From an uncultured Eubacteriales bacterium (GTDB lineage Bacteria > Bacillota > Clostridia > Oscillospirales > CAG-272), in contig CAKSQF010000008.1 in assembly GCA_934486825.1 (NCBI GenBank), positions 1 through 64,000 of the forward strand: 64,000 nt of DNA, in the 5' to 3' direction. The position numbers were made by a program, and so were the translations under genes. Below the pieces are notes generated by a model that saw nothing but the letters and a program-made list of their open reading frames with translations, did not search any database and was not told where the DNA came from. Of this stretch, positions 7,005 to 16,262 are shown one piece after another. The stretch's first letter is position 1, and each line of letters opens with the position of its first letter.

Positions 7005-8510
7005 ATGAAAAAAACCAAAGAAAAAGTCGTAATCGGGGATGAAGGCATTTTTGATGCAAGAAAACTCGGAACGTCAAAGATGATCGTTCTCGGATTCCAG
7101 CATATGTTCGCAATGTTCGGCGCGACAGTGCTGGTACCCCTGCTTACCGGTCTTGACGTCGCAACGACACTGCTCTGCGCCGGACTCGGCACATTGCTCT
7201 TCCATCTGATTACCGGCGGAAAGGTTCCCGCATTCCTCGGTTCGTCATTCGCCTTTCTCGGCGGATATGCCGCTATAACCGGACTTGCCGGAACGGCAGG
7301 ATATGAGAACATGACGAAAGCGCAGCTTTTGCCGTACGCATGTCTCGGCGTTGCCGCAGCGGGTATCGTTTACCTCATTCTTGCGGCTCTTATCAAGATG
7401 ATAGGCGTAAATAAGGTAATGAAATTCTTCCCGCCTGTCGTTACCGGTCCGATAATAATCGCAATAGGTCTCGGACTTGCCGGCTCTGCGGTTTCAAACT
7501 GCAACAACAACTGGCTCATAGCCGTGATCGCACTTGCAATAATCATCGTGTTCAACGTATGGGGCAAGGGAATGGCAAAGATCATCCCGATCCTGCTCGG
7601 CGTGCTCGGCTCCTGCGCAATAGCCGCAATCCTCGCACTCACATGCGGCGAAACGATAACCGCATCCGACGGACTTCAGTATATCGCAATTGCGGGCAAG
7701 GAAAACCTCAAGCTCTTCTCGGTATCGGCTATCGACGGTCTGAAGAATGCTGCCTGGTTCGGAGTCCCGGTATTCTGGGGAAAGACGGTTTTCGGCGGAG
7801 TTGACTTCAAGAATACATCTCTTATAATCAGCTCAATAGTTGCGATCGTGCCGATCTCGCTTGCAACAATGATGGAGCATATAGGCGATATATCGGCTAT
7901 ATCGTCAACGGTCGGCAGAAATTACATTCAGAACCCCGGTCTGCACAGAACGCTTGTCGGTGACGGTCTTGCAACGACATGCGCCGCACTTGTAGGCGGT
8001 CCCGCAAATACGACCTACGGAGAAAACACCGGTGTGCTTGCACTCTCAAAGGTATATGACCCGAGAGTAATCAGACTTGCGGCGATTTTTGCGGCTGTCC
8101 TTTCCTTCTGCCCCAAATTCGAGGCACTGATAAACCTGATACCGACTGCTGTCATAGGCGGTATATCCTTCGTGCTCTACGGAATGATCTCCGCTGTCGG
8201 TGTAAGAAATGTCGTCGAAAACAGGGTTGACTTCTCAAAGAGCCGTAACCTGATAGTAGCGGCAATCATACTTGTCTGCGCACTCGGTCTCGGATCGGTC
8301 GATTTCACCATCGGCGGTGTTGCGATCTCGCTTTCGGCACTTGCAGTAGCATCGATCGTTGGCATTATCCTCAATGCGATACTTCCCGGTAAGGATTATG
8401 ATTTCGGCGATGCCGAAAAAGCGGCAAAGCTCGGAGAGCCGGCAATACTTGCAACAGCACTTGATACCGACGGTAAAGAAAGAGACGAAATCGAAAAAAC
8501 GAATAAGTAA
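7005..8510 (+). CDS. uraA: Uracil/xanthine permease (NCS2 family)
   Basis: A polytopic nucleobase-cation symporter of about 14 transmembrane helices, 501 residues. Family motifs include FQHMFAMFGATVLVPLLTG near the N terminus, the half-helix region MMEHIGDISAIS with the substrate-binding glutamate, and GGPANTTYGENTGVLALSKV. Uracil rather than xanthine is inferred because upp follows 17 bases downstream in the same transcript. The ATG has AAAGGAGA upstream. The cytosolic C-terminal tail is charged. Expression is probably set by the attenuator-like leader. Confidence 0.94.
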   Translation: MKKTKEKVVIGDEGIFDARKLGTSKMIVLGFQHMFAMFGATVLVPLLTGLDVATTLLCAGLGTLLFHLITGGKVPAFLGSSFAFLGGYAAITGLAGTAGYENMTKAQLLPYACLGVAAAGIVYLILAALIKMIGVNKVMKFFPPVVTGPIIIAIGLGLAGSAVSNCNNNWLIAVIALAIIIVFNVWGKGMAKIIPILLGVLGSCAIAAILALTCGETITASDGLQYIAIAGKENLKLFSVSAIDGLKNAAWFGVPVFWGKTVFGGVDFKNTSLIISSIVAIVPISLATMMEHIGDISAISSTVGRNYIQNPGLHRTLVGDGLATTCAALVGGPANTTYGENTGVLALSKVYDPRVIRLAAIFAAVLSFCPKFEALINLIPTAVIGGISFVLYGMISAVGVRNVVENRVDFSKSRNLIVAAIILVCALGLGSVDFTIGGVAISLSALAVASIVGIILNAILPGKDYDFGDAEKAAKLGEPAILATALDTDGKERDEIEKTNK

Positions 8511-8527
8511 AGAAAAAGGTATTAGAA

Positions 8528-9157
8528 ATGGAAAACGTAATTATTTTCGATCATCCGCTTATCCAGCATAAAATTTCGATCATGCGCAGTAAGGATACCT
8601 CCTGCAAGGAGTTCCGCGAACTTGTAAAAGAGGTTACGATGTTTATGAGTTACGAATCTCTCCGCGATCTGCCGCTCAGAGAGGTCGAGGTCGAAACTCC
8701 TCTTATGACATGTAAGACAAAGGTTCTTGCAGGTCCCGAAATGGCAGTTGTTCCGATTCTCCGTGCGGGACTCGGTATGGTGGAGGGTATACTTGAGCTT
8801 GTCCCCACCGCAAAGGTCGGACATATAGGACTTTACCGCGACGAGGTCACGATGCAGCCTCATGAATATTACTGCAAACTGCCTCCCAATATCGGTGAGA
8901 GACAGATCATTGTGACCGACCCGATGCTCGCAACAGGCGGTTCGGCAGTGGCTGCTATCAACTTCATCAAGGAGCGCGGCGGCAAAAACATCAAATTCAT
9001 GTGCATGATCGCCGCACCCCAGGGAATAGAAACGCTCACAAAGGCGCATCCCGATGTTACGATATATTGCGCACATCTTGATGAAAAGCTCAATGACCGT
9101 TGCTATATTCTTCCCGGTCTCGGCGATGCCGGCGACCGTATCTTCGGTACAAAATAA
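8528..9157 (+). CDS. upp: Uracil phosphoribosyltransferase
   Basis: It converts uracil and PRPP to UMP in the cytosol, completing salvage of uracil imported by the gene upstream. It has 209 residues, standard for Upp. The PRPP loop is seen in VTDPMLATGGSAVAAI and the uracil-binding end in LPGLGDAGDRIFGTK. The N-terminal block with HPLIQHKISIMR is also typical. It ends 10 bases before a strong terminator. Confidence 0.98.
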   Translation: MENVIIFDHPLIQHKISIMRSKDTSCKEFRELVKEVTMFMSYESLRDLPLREVEVETPLMTCKTKVLAGPEMAVVPILRAGLGMVEGILELVPTAKVGHIGLYRDEVTMQPHEYYCKLPPNIGERQIIVTDPMLATGGSAVAAINFIKERGGKNIKFMCMIAAPQGIETLTKAHPDVTIYCAHLDEKLNDRCYILPGLGDAGDRIFGTK

Positions 9158-9167
9158 AAATGTTAAA

Positions 9168-9206
9168 CCCTCCGAAAGCCGTATGCTTTCGGAGGGCGCT
9201 TTTTTG
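9168..9206. terminator. Strong terminator between upp and the convergent GH3 gene
   Basis: A perfect 12-bp stem (9168-9179 with 9185-9196) with a 5-base loop, followed by CGCTTTTTT on the plus strand. It ends the uraA-upp transcript. The facing gene's stop is only about 12 bases away, so the stem may also stop minus-strand reading, although its minus-strand U run is poor. Confidence 0.88.
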
Positions 9207-9217
9207 TATTCGCAAAA

Positions 9218-11365
9218 TTATTTCAGTCTGAATGAAAGATAATCGGTGCAGGCGGACGAATGTCCGATGAAAACGCGGAACTCGCCGGGTTCGGTGCCGA
9301 ATGTCATGTCGACGCGCATGAATTTCAGCATTTCTTCCGAAATCTCAAAGGATACGGTCTGCTTTTCTCCGGGAGCAAGCGTGACCTTGCAAAATCCCTT
9401 TAATTCTTTGACAGGACGAACAACGGAGCCGACAAGATCGCGTAAATAAAGCTGTACAGTCTCTGTGCCGGCTCTGCTTCCGGTGTTTGTAACGGTGACC
9501 GATGCGGTGAGCGTGTCTCCCGACGACATGCTGTCTGAGGAGAGCGAAAGGTCGGTATATTTGAATTCTGTGTATCCGAGACCGTAACCGAAGGGATACA
9601 GCGGCTCGTTCGGTCCGTCAATGTAGGACGAGCAGTAACCGTAACGGTGCAGATCATCGGCACGCGGACGTCCTGTGTTCATGTGATTGTAATGGATCGG
9701 ACACTGACCGGTTGCGGCAGGGAAGCTCATTGTAAGCCGTCCCTCCGGCTCTGCCTCTCCGAACAGCAGATTTGCGATCGCAGGACCGCCTTCGGTTCCG
9801 GGCTGCCATACGTTCAGCAGTGCGGAACATTCTTTAGAAAGAGCTGTAAGAACCAGCGGGCGACCGGTAAACAGAACAACGGCGGTGTTCGGATTGCCTG
9901 CCTGTACCGCGCGGAAAAGCTCGTATTGCGCTGACGGAAGCTCAAGGTTTTGCTTGCTCGTGCCTTCGCCGCTGTCGCCCGACGGCTCTCCGAGCGTAAG
10001 AATAACGATGTCGCAGGCGGACGCAAGCTCTGCGGCTTTTCCGATCTCCTGCGGATCCGCCTTTGCGTTGACAGTACCGTCAACCCCGCGCAGAGTAATT
10101 ACTTCGGCGTTCGGCAAAAGCCGCCGGACACCGTCTCTGAGACTGACCGTGTCACGCGGATTTCCGAATCCGCTCCATGCGCCGATTATCTCGCCCGTGT
10201 CTCCGAACGGTCCGATGATCGCAACTCTGCGAACGTCCTTTGAAAAGGGAAGCAGGTTTCTGTTTTCGAGCAGAACGGCACTCTTCTCGGCGGCTTTGCG
10301 TGCCAGTGCACGATGCTCTGCCGAGAGTATGCAGCTTTCGCCTGTGCTTTGCTCGCAGTGCTGATAGGGGTTGTCGAACATTCCGAGCTTTTCCTTGAGT
10401 TCAAGAACGCGTTCTACCGCACGATCAACCTGTTCCATGCTGATTCTGCCGTCGTCAATCAGCTTCTTTATCGAGTGAATGTAATTTACGGACATCATTT
10501 CGATGTCGTTTGTCGCACGCATTGCAAGAAAAGCGCAGTCCTCGGATGTCTCGGCAATTCCGTGAGTCATCATTTCGTTGAACGCGTTGTAATCGCTGAT
10601 TACAACTCCGTCAAAACCCCATTCTTCGCGCAGAATGCCGCGGACAAGAGCCTCGTTTGCGGCAGCAGGTATTCCGTTGAGCGAGTTGAATGATGTCATT
10701 ACCATGTATACACCCGCATCAACTGCGGCACGGTAAGCGGGGAGATAATATTCGCGCAATGTGCGCTCGCTCATGTCAACAGTGTTGTAGTCTCTGCCGG
10801 CTTCGGGGGCACCGTAGGCGGCAAAATGCTTGATGCAGGATGCTATCCCGTGTGACTGGTATCCTTTGACCTGCGCTACCGCATACAGCGCGTTAAGGTA
10901 GACATCCTCGCCGGTTGACTCCATTACACGACCCCAACGTGCATCTTTGATATAGTCTACCATGGGACTGAAGGTGACATCGACTCCGGAAAGCTTGCAC
11001 TCCTCCGCAGCCATTTCGGCACATTCGCGCATAAGCTCGGGAGAGAAGCTTGCAGCCATGCCGAGCGGTATGGGATAAACGGTCTTGCAGCCGTGCACAA
11101 TATCATGCATGAACAAAAGGGGGATACGGTTGCGGTCTGTTTCCATGTGACCGCGCTGAGCCTTGCGCACCGAATCGGGGTTCTGTATGTTGAGTACCGA
11201 TCCGAGTGAATCAATGTCCGATTTTTTGAGACTCAGACGGTTCATTGGTCCGGTAACCGCCGTGTCGGATATGTCGGGTAAAAACGATCCGTCAAGCTGT
11301 GTAAGCTGACATAGCTTTTCCTCAAGTGTCATACACGCAAGTTTTTTGCTGATTGATTCTTTCAT
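9218..11365 (-). CDS. bglX: Glycoside hydrolase family 3 beta-glucosidase (BglX-like)
   Basis: A 715-residue GH3 enzyme that removes terminal beta-linked sugars. The TIM-barrel domain (about residues 30-330) has KHFAAYGAPEAGRDYN and the nucleophile aspartate in GVVISDYNAF. The alpha/beta sandwich domain follows (AIIGPFGDTGEIIGAWSGFG), and a fibronectin III-like domain ends the protein (TVTNTGSRAGTETVQLYLRD). No signal peptide is seen, so it probably acts on imported oligosaccharides. ATG at 11365 is chosen because AAGGAGTG precedes it; a GTG two codons earlier lies within that site. It is a single-gene unit with its own promoter. Confidence 0.93.
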   Translation of the reverse strand: MKESISKKLACMTLEEKLCQLTQLDGSFLPDISDTAVTGPMNRLSLKKSDIDSLGSVLNIQNPDSVRKAQRGHMETDRNRIPLLFMHDIVHGCKTVYPIPLGMAASFSPELMRECAEMAAEECKLSGVDVTFSPMVDYIKDARWGRVMESTGEDVYLNALYAVAQVKGYQSHGIASCIKHFAAYGAPEAGRDYNTVDMSERTLREYYLPAYRAAVDAGVYMVMTSFNSLNGIPAAANEALVRGILREEWGFDGVVISDYNAFNEMMTHGIAETSEDCAFLAMRATNDIEMMSVNYIHSIKKLIDDGRISMEQVDRAVERVLELKEKLGMFDNPYQHCEQSTGESCILSAEHRALARKAAEKSAVLLENRNLLPFSKDVRRVAIIGPFGDTGEIIGAWSGFGNPRDTVSLRDGVRRLLPNAEVITLRGVDGTVNAKADPQEIGKAAELASACDIVILTLGEPSGDSGEGTSKQNLELPSAQYELFRAVQAGNPNTAVVLFTGRPLVLTALSKECSALLNVWQPGTEGGPAIANLLFGEAEPEGRLTMSFPAATGQCPIHYNHMNTGRPRADDLHRYGYCSSYIDGPNEPLYPFGYGLGYTEFKYTDLSLSSDSMSSGDTLTASVTVTNTGSRAGTETVQLYLRDLVGSVVRPVKELKGFCKVTLAPGEKQTVSFEISEEMLKFMRVDMTFGTEPGEFRVFIGHSSACTDYLSFRLK

Positions 11366-11436
11366 AAACACTCCTTGCTGTTATGTAAAGTTGTTTAAAA
11401 AACTGTTGATACATTTTGCGTAAATATACCGATTAC

Positions 11437-11465
11437 AGTATACAACCGATCCGACTTTTTTTCAA
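11437..11465 (-). promoter_or_regulatory. Promoter of the GH3 gene
   Basis: On the minus strand, TTGAAA (11460-11465) and TATACT (11437-11442) are 17 bp apart. The leader to the ATG is about 65 bases. No clear catabolite (cre) or LacI-type operator was recognised. Confidence 0.65.
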
Positions 11466-11498
11466 GATGCTCCGGGAATTTTTTTGTAAATAAGTTTG

Positions 11499-11534
11499 AA
11501 ACAACAGCTCCCGCCGATACGGGAGCAGTTGTTT
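11499..11534 (-). terminator. Hairpin after the zinc-ribbon gene
   Basis: Two 7-bp stem segments separated by an A-A mismatch (11499-11513 with 11520-11534). It lies just beyond the stop at 11549. The minus-strand U run is interrupted, so termination strength is uncertain. Confidence 0.6.
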
Positions 11535-11548
11535 GTACCTCAATTCGG

Positions 11549-12438
11549 TTATTCTGCCGATGCATAATCGCTCTTTTCGGGGAGCTTTACAGAATCTCCT
11601 CCGGACGGGTCTGTAATTTCGATGTAAATGAATATATCAGCCGTTTTCTCGTAATATTTGTCCCCGGTAACCTCGTATAAAACAGTATCGTTTTCGCCTC
11701 TGATGATGTGTGATATGACCTTCTCATACGGGTTGTCGTATTCGTCTGCGGAATTGTAAGTCCCTTTGCAGCAGCAACTTTCGGGCAGGTATCGGTTCAG
11801 CTTTTCTGTCAACTCATTATAATCGGTACTGTCCGGAGCGTACGCGATCTTTTTCCCGCCGTTTTCGTAGATCACATCGTCCATGAGAATGTAGGTCTTG
11901 CCCGATAAGTCACCAAAGCCCTTGTTAAAGCTCCACGACATGATTATGCGGTCTCCGAGCGTGCATTTGATGACCTCGGCTACGCCATCAGACGTGTAAT
12001 ATTTCATTTTATAGTCGCCGGATGAAAGACTTTTCTTGAGAGTTTCGAAGGTGTAATCCGCTCCCGATCCGAACAGGACGTAGTCCTTTATGAGTTTGTC
12101 GCTTTTTTCGTATTTTTCGATTTTTTTGCCCATCGCCGATTCATATATCCTGCTTGTGCCGAAAACGACGTTTTTGAACAGCAAAAGCCCTCCGCCGATC
12201 AGGGCGACGATCAGCAGAAAAACAAGAAGCTTTTTGCCGAACTTTCCGGCTTTTTTGACGACCTTTACACTGCAATTTGCGCAGATTTCGTCGTTTTTGG
12301 AGGCATAGCCCTCCTCGTCGATAAATACCTTTTCGTATGTGCTTCTCAGCTCTTCATACTCCGATCTGCGTACCGTAAGCCGCAGTATTTGCAGCAGTGC
12401 TTCACCTTTCCTCTGTATACATAGACGGTTCTGCTCAT
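11549..12438 (-). pseudogene. Zinc-ribbon membrane protein, interrupted by a one-base frameshift
   Basis: The start at 12438 (MSRTVYVYRG) overlaps the stop of the preceding gene as ATGA and encodes a CCKYCG half-ribbon, then meets a stop. The other frame supplies the rest, starting EYEELRSTYEKV and continuing with the second half-ribbon CANC, a transmembrane helix (LLVFLLIVALIGGGLLLF) and about 200 soluble residues. Adding one base in the CC at 12361-12362 joins both into 296 codons. The soluble part is unrecognised. The cause may be real decay or a sequencing or assembly error; the joined protein looks coherent. Confidence 0.7.
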
Positions 12439-12710
12439 GTGTTTGCCTCCTTTAAAAGTTTGTATAATTTATCAATGGTGTGTCTGTTTTTGCAATTTCT
12501 CTCCCATAGACGGGTCTGCCCGTCCTCGACGCCGCTCATCAGCCTGTTTGCCATGGCGTCGCCGTATCCGGGGTTCCATGCCTGAAAATGTGCGTCTTCA
12601 AGTGCCTTCAGTTTTTGATCTGTCGTCATTATATCCGAAAACAGGTATGAAAGTTCTTTTTCGGATATTTCGATCTGCTTCTGTGTTTCGTCGTTCATTG
12701 CCTGTGCCAT
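12435..12710 (-). CDS. Small uncharacterised protein
   Basis: A 91-residue, mostly helical, charged protein with no signal peptide or membrane segment. The first part (about residues 8-40) looks like an amphipathic helix or coiled coil. A middle patch is rich in aromatic residues (HFQAWNPGYG). No family was recognised. It lies one base after the membrane-protein gene and overlaps the zinc-ribbon gene by 4 bases, so the three genes form one operon and are probably made together. Confidence 0.75.
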   Translation of the reverse strand: MAQAMNDETQKQIEISEKELSYLFSDIMTTDQKLKALEDAHFQAWNPGYGDAMANRLMSGVEDGQTRLWERNCKNRHTIDKLYKLLKEANT

Positions 12711-12711
12711 C

Positions 12712-13850
12712 CTATACCGGACTCATGTTGCCGCCCGACATCCGAAGCAGCCTCCTTGCTTCAAAGTCTGAATACCACGGCGCTATCAGGTCATTGTATG
12801 AAACCGACGGCACTGTTTTTATGGCTATGGCAACCATGCACATAATCAATGCAATAACGGCAAGCCATACAACAAAGATGGCGGCGGGAGCAATGCCGAA
12901 TACAAGCATGGCGGTAAGCGAAGCCATCATGAGACAGCGGGTTGAAGCACTGCCGTCCTTGGTAAGACAAAACCTTGCCGTCGGTCCGAGCTTTTTGCCG
13001 AATGCGGTAATTATACACAGGATACCGCCGATCAGCATCGCCATAAGAAAACAGGCTTCGATGCCGAACAGATTGTTGAATATCGGACTTGTTCCTTCCG
13101 CAGAGTTACTTTTGCCGGTTGCGGCACCGAGCAGGATCGGCATTATAACAAATCCGCCCCGCATAATGTCGTAGCCACCGAAGATAACAGCGAGAAACTT
13201 TGAAAGACCGGGTCTGATGAATGAATATTTCGCACTGTAAACAACGAAAAGGGGCAGGAAAAAAAGATAACGATAACCCCGAATAAAGTCCCGCCGAAAT
13301 CTTTGACGTGTGTAATAATTCTGCCGAATGTCGATGCTTCCTCCTTCGGGATTATCCAAAGTGCAAACATCATGGCGAATTCGAGCAATGTGGCAATAAA
13401 AGAAAGAATCTTACCGATTGTACCGAAAATACTGCCTGCAATCGGGCGGTCAATAAAACGCAACGCACCGAAAGCGGGAATCAGCATGCAAATACGGTCA
13501 TAAATGTCAAGATTATCGTAATTTCCCACATTTCTGCCGATGCAGAACATGTAGGAGAGAACAAGCAGAACCGCCGTGACAATCCATAGAATGTTTACAC
13601 CGCCGATAAATCCCAGAACAGTAAAACCGATAAAATATATTGCTCCGATAATGCGACTCTGACAGGCGGCATACCCGACCGCAAAGCCCGGAACAAGCAT
13701 AAGGCTGAAAAGCCCGCCGACGGCGTCACGGACATCGGCATACATGTAGGCGACCATAAGGTTTTTCGGCAGTAAATATATGCCGCCCCCCGCAAGCATA
13801 AAAAGTGTCATAAGAACCGCCGAAAAAAGAGGGTAACGATTTTTTTGAAT
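12712..13850 (-). pseudogene. Multispanning membrane protein, interrupted by a one-base frameshift
   Basis: Two overlapping minus-strand frames, ending in FGVIVIFF and resuming at LPLFVVYSAKYSF, become one protein if a run of seven A (13259-13265, T on the coding strand) is given one more base. The joined protein has about 366 residues from the ATG at 13811, or 379 from an ATT at 13850 that is better spaced from GGAAGGAG. It has about ten hydrophobic helices. No family was recognised. It is first in an operon with the small and zinc-ribbon genes. Confidence 0.68.
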
Positions 13851-14241
13851 ATTCCGTGCTCCTTCCGATTTGTTTCGATTGTCAGATCACATTTCCGGAC
13901 GTTTTATAACCGCTAAAGACAAAAGAATCGGCACTTCGAAAAAAGTATAACATGAAATGTTTACAAATGCAAGGCTTTTTCTTAATTTGTTTGACAAAAT
14001 ACTGCAAAAAAGCACCTCAAACGTCAATCAAGACCGACAATATCACTAAAATTTTTTTTGAGAAGATCGGTAAAATGACCGATTGGTTACTGCGTGTATG
14101 CCTGTTACCTGCACTGTCTTTTTTGTGATGATTTGCCAAAAATCCGAATGAAAAAGGTGAAAACTCAGAACATTTTATACTTGACATTTCTTTGCGGCCG
14201 ATTTATAATAATACTAATGAATGTTAGTTAGTGGAGCGATT
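13851..14241. promoter_or_regulatory. Divergent intergenic region between the membrane operon and the TetR island
   Basis: On the minus strand, TTGCAT (13967-13972) and TATACT (13944-13949) with 17 bp spacing should drive the membrane operon. On the plus strand, TTGACA (14181-14186) and TATAAT (14204-14209) with 17 bp drive the TetR gene. A 6-bp stem (ATCGGT/ACCGAT, near 14065-14083) sits between. Nothing else, including no gene, was recognised in the A+T-rich middle. Confidence 0.65.
14181..14232 (+). promoter_or_regulatory. Promoter and probable operator of the first TetR gene
   Basis: A consensus promoter (TTGACA-17-TATAAT) is followed by the dyad ACTAA (14213-14217) and TTAGT (14224-14228), with a repeated TTAGT at 14228-14232. 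ACTAAC/GTTAGT dyads are common TetR-family targets, so autorepression is inferred. Confidence 0.6.
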
Positions 14242-14889
14242 ATGAAACAGGAAGATACCAAGCAGAAAATTATTGATAAGGCGCTTGAACTGTTTGCGGC
14301 GCACGGATACGATGCGGTCAGCGTCGGAGAGATCGCAAAAGCGGTCGGCATTAAAGCGCCGTCACTTTACAATCACTACCCGGGCAAGCAGGCGATTTTT
14401 GATGCGATTGTGGAATCCACGGCGAAGCAGTATGAGTCGGATACAGGGAAGATAAACATCCATGTACAGGATGTCGCGCAGGACATTCCCGTCTTTACCG
14501 GAATCACGGAGGATGCGCTCTTTGAAAAGGTGCGGCAGATCTTTGTATACTCTCTTCATAATGAGACTATCCGCAATTTCCGTCGCATGATGACCATTGA
14601 GCAGTTCCGTTCACCGGAGCTGGCAAGTCTGTATTCAAAACGCTATGTGGAGCGAATGATCGGCTACCACGCCGGGATTTTTCACGCACTGATTGCCGCG
14701 GGGGAAATTCCGGCAGAGGATCCCGACACGCTGGCAATGATGTACGTCGCACCCGTTCTGACGCTTATCGGTATATGTGATCGCCAACCGGAGAAGGAGA
14801 GCGAGTGCCTTAATACGCTTAGAAAACACGTTAGCCTCTTTTTCCGCATGGTTCATCGAGGCAATGTACAGGGAGGGAAAACCAAATGA
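14242..14889 (+). CDS. TetR/AcrR family transcriptional regulator
   Basis: A 215-residue repressor. The N-terminal helix-turn-helix is clear (KIIDKALELFAAHGYDAVSVGEIAKAVGI followed by APSLYNHYPGKQAIFDAI, given here in two parts of the DNA-binding domain). The C-terminal ligand-binding part is variable, as usual. ATG at 14242 is preferred over ATG at 14221 because GGAG lies 5 bases before it and the upstream ATG falls within the operator. It overlaps the next gene by ATGA. It probably controls its own operon in response to an unknown small molecule. Confidence 0.9.
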   Translation: MKQEDTKQKIIDKALELFAAHGYDAVSVGEIAKAVGIKAPSLYNHYPGKQAIFDAIVESTAKQYESDTGKINIHVQDVAQDIPVFTGITEDALFEKVRQIFVYSLHNETIRNFRRMMTIEQFRSPELASLYSKRYVERMIGYHAGIFHALIAAGEIPAEDPDTLAMMYVAPVLTLIGICDRQPEKESECLNTLRKHVSLFFRMVHRGNVQGGKTK

Positions 14890-15539
14890 AAAAAACTCTG
14901 ACACAGAAGCTCGGACTGCTCGGTATCCTCAGCTTCCTTTCATACACCGCGGCAGTCATGCTTGCGCCTCTCGCCTATCCCGGCTACAACAGTATGGCGC
15001 AGGCGGTCAGCGACCTTTCTGCCGCCAATGCGCCGTCGCTTGCGCTCTGGAATCAGCTGACCGCTCTGTATAATGTATGCGAAGTGACTTGCGTTACCGT
15101 CGTTTGTATCGGTATACAGGGGCAGAAAACAAAACTGCTCCGTTCGGGCATTTATCTGTTTGCCGTCATGGAATGGATTTCGGCGGTCGGCTATCGGATG
15201 TTTCCGCTTTCGGACAGCGGCTATGCCGGTGCATTTCAGGATGTGATGCACATGGTCGTCACCGCTTTGGTGGTTCTGCTGTCCATCGTGTCGTTGACCG
15301 TTATAATTGTTGCAGGAGCAAAAAGCAAAGATTGCCGCTCTTACGGCGTGTGCGCAGGTATTGCCCTCGGTATGATGCTGGTCGGCGCAATGGGAATGAA
15401 AATTGTTCCCGCCGAATACTTCGGCGTTGTGGAGCGCTTCAGCGTATTCGCGGCAACCGGTTTCAATGCGGCGCTCGGCATCGGCTTGCTCTGCGAAAAT
15501 CACAAGAAAAAATCAGAAATCAAGGAGATAACACTATGA
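14886..15539 (+). CDS. DUF998 family membrane protein
   Basis: A 217-residue protein with about six transmembrane helices. The N-terminal part (LGILSFLSYTAAVMLAPLAYPGYN, then QAVSDLSAANAPS) is typical of DUF998, whose function is unknown. The loop after the first helix holds the conserved YPGYN-type motif. It overlaps the TetR gene upstream and the acetyltransferase remnant downstream by 4 bases each, so it belongs to a TetR-controlled operon. Confidence 0.85.
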   Translation: MKKTLTQKLGLLGILSFLSYTAAVMLAPLAYPGYNSMAQAVSDLSAANAPSLALWNQLTALYNVCEVTCVTVVCIGIQGQKTKLLRSGIYLFAVMEWISAVGYRMFPLSDSGYAGAFQDVMHMVVTALVVLLSIVSLTVIIVAGAKSKDCRSYGVCAGIALGMMLVGAMGMKIVPAEYFGVVERFSVFAATGFNAALGIGLLCENHKKKSEIKEITL

Positions 15540-16160
15540 CAAAAAACAATATTACAATTCGAAACGAAACCAAAGACGACTATCGCAATGTCGAAAACCT
15601 GACACGCGAGTCATTCTGGAATGTGACCCGGCTGTATGGAACACTATGTGCTGCATTGCTATCGGGATGACCCGGCGTTTGTACCCGAGCTGGATTTCGT
15701 AATGGAGTTGGACGGCGAGCCGATCGGACAGGTCATCTATGTGCGGTCGGAGATCGACTGAGATGACGGAAGGAAAGTACCGATCATGACTTTCGGTCCC
15801 ATCGGTATAGCGCCCGCATATAAGCGGCAGGGCTACGGAAAGAAACTGCTCGACTATTCCATGGAAAAAGCGAGGGAAATGGGTGCGGGCGCACTTGCCA
15901 TCACCGGGAATATCCTGTTTTACGGCAAATCCGGTTTTGTCCCGGCAAAAACCAAGGGAGTCCGCTATGTCGACGATCCGGAGGCGGATTATTTTCTCAT
16001 CAAAGAGCTGACGCCCGGATTCCTTGACGGCATTTCCGGCACCTACAAGGACCCGGAGGGCTATTTTGTCTGCGAGAAGAATCCGGAAGCTTTCGAACGG
16101 TTTGAAGCGACCTTCCCGAAGAAAGAAAAGCTGAAGCTACCCGGACAGCTTTTTGATTAA
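15536..16160 (+). pseudogene. GNAT family N-acetyltransferase, disrupted
   Basis: The N terminus (MTKNNITIRNETKDDYRNVE) and a downstream acetyl-CoA-binding part (IGIAPAYKRQGYGKKLL) are in different frames. The frame changes near 15625-15635, consistent with loss of a few bases in a region that normally reads FWNVYRPGC. The middle frame runs through DDPAFVPELDFVMELDGEPI and meets an in-frame TGA at 15759-15761 before the C-terminal part resumes. Two separate lesions make a true pseudogene likely. A shorter product from the ATG at 15786 would keep only the C-terminal half. Confidence 0.8.
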
Positions 16161-16187
16161 AATACAGTAAAAATCCGCGGTTCCTTC

Positions 16188-16247
16188 TTGACATACCTTA
16201 AGCATTGTCGTATAATAACACTATGTTATACATAACTACATGTTATT
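16188..16247 (+). promoter_or_regulatory. Promoter and operator of the second TetR gene
   Basis: TTGACA at 16188-16193 and TATAAT at 16211-16216 are 17 bp apart. Downstream lie nested dyads: AATAACA (16214-16220) with TGTTATT (16241-16247), and GTTAT (16225-16229) with ATAAC (16232-16236). This looks like an autoregulatory TetR operator covering the start site. Confidence 0.6.
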
Positions 16248-16262
16248 ATTGGAGGTAAGCTT

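Noticed and set aside
13259..13265. Phase-variable A7 run switching the membrane gene
   Set aside because: Seven bases is short for phase variation, and a second one-base lesion in the same operon suggests decay or error instead.
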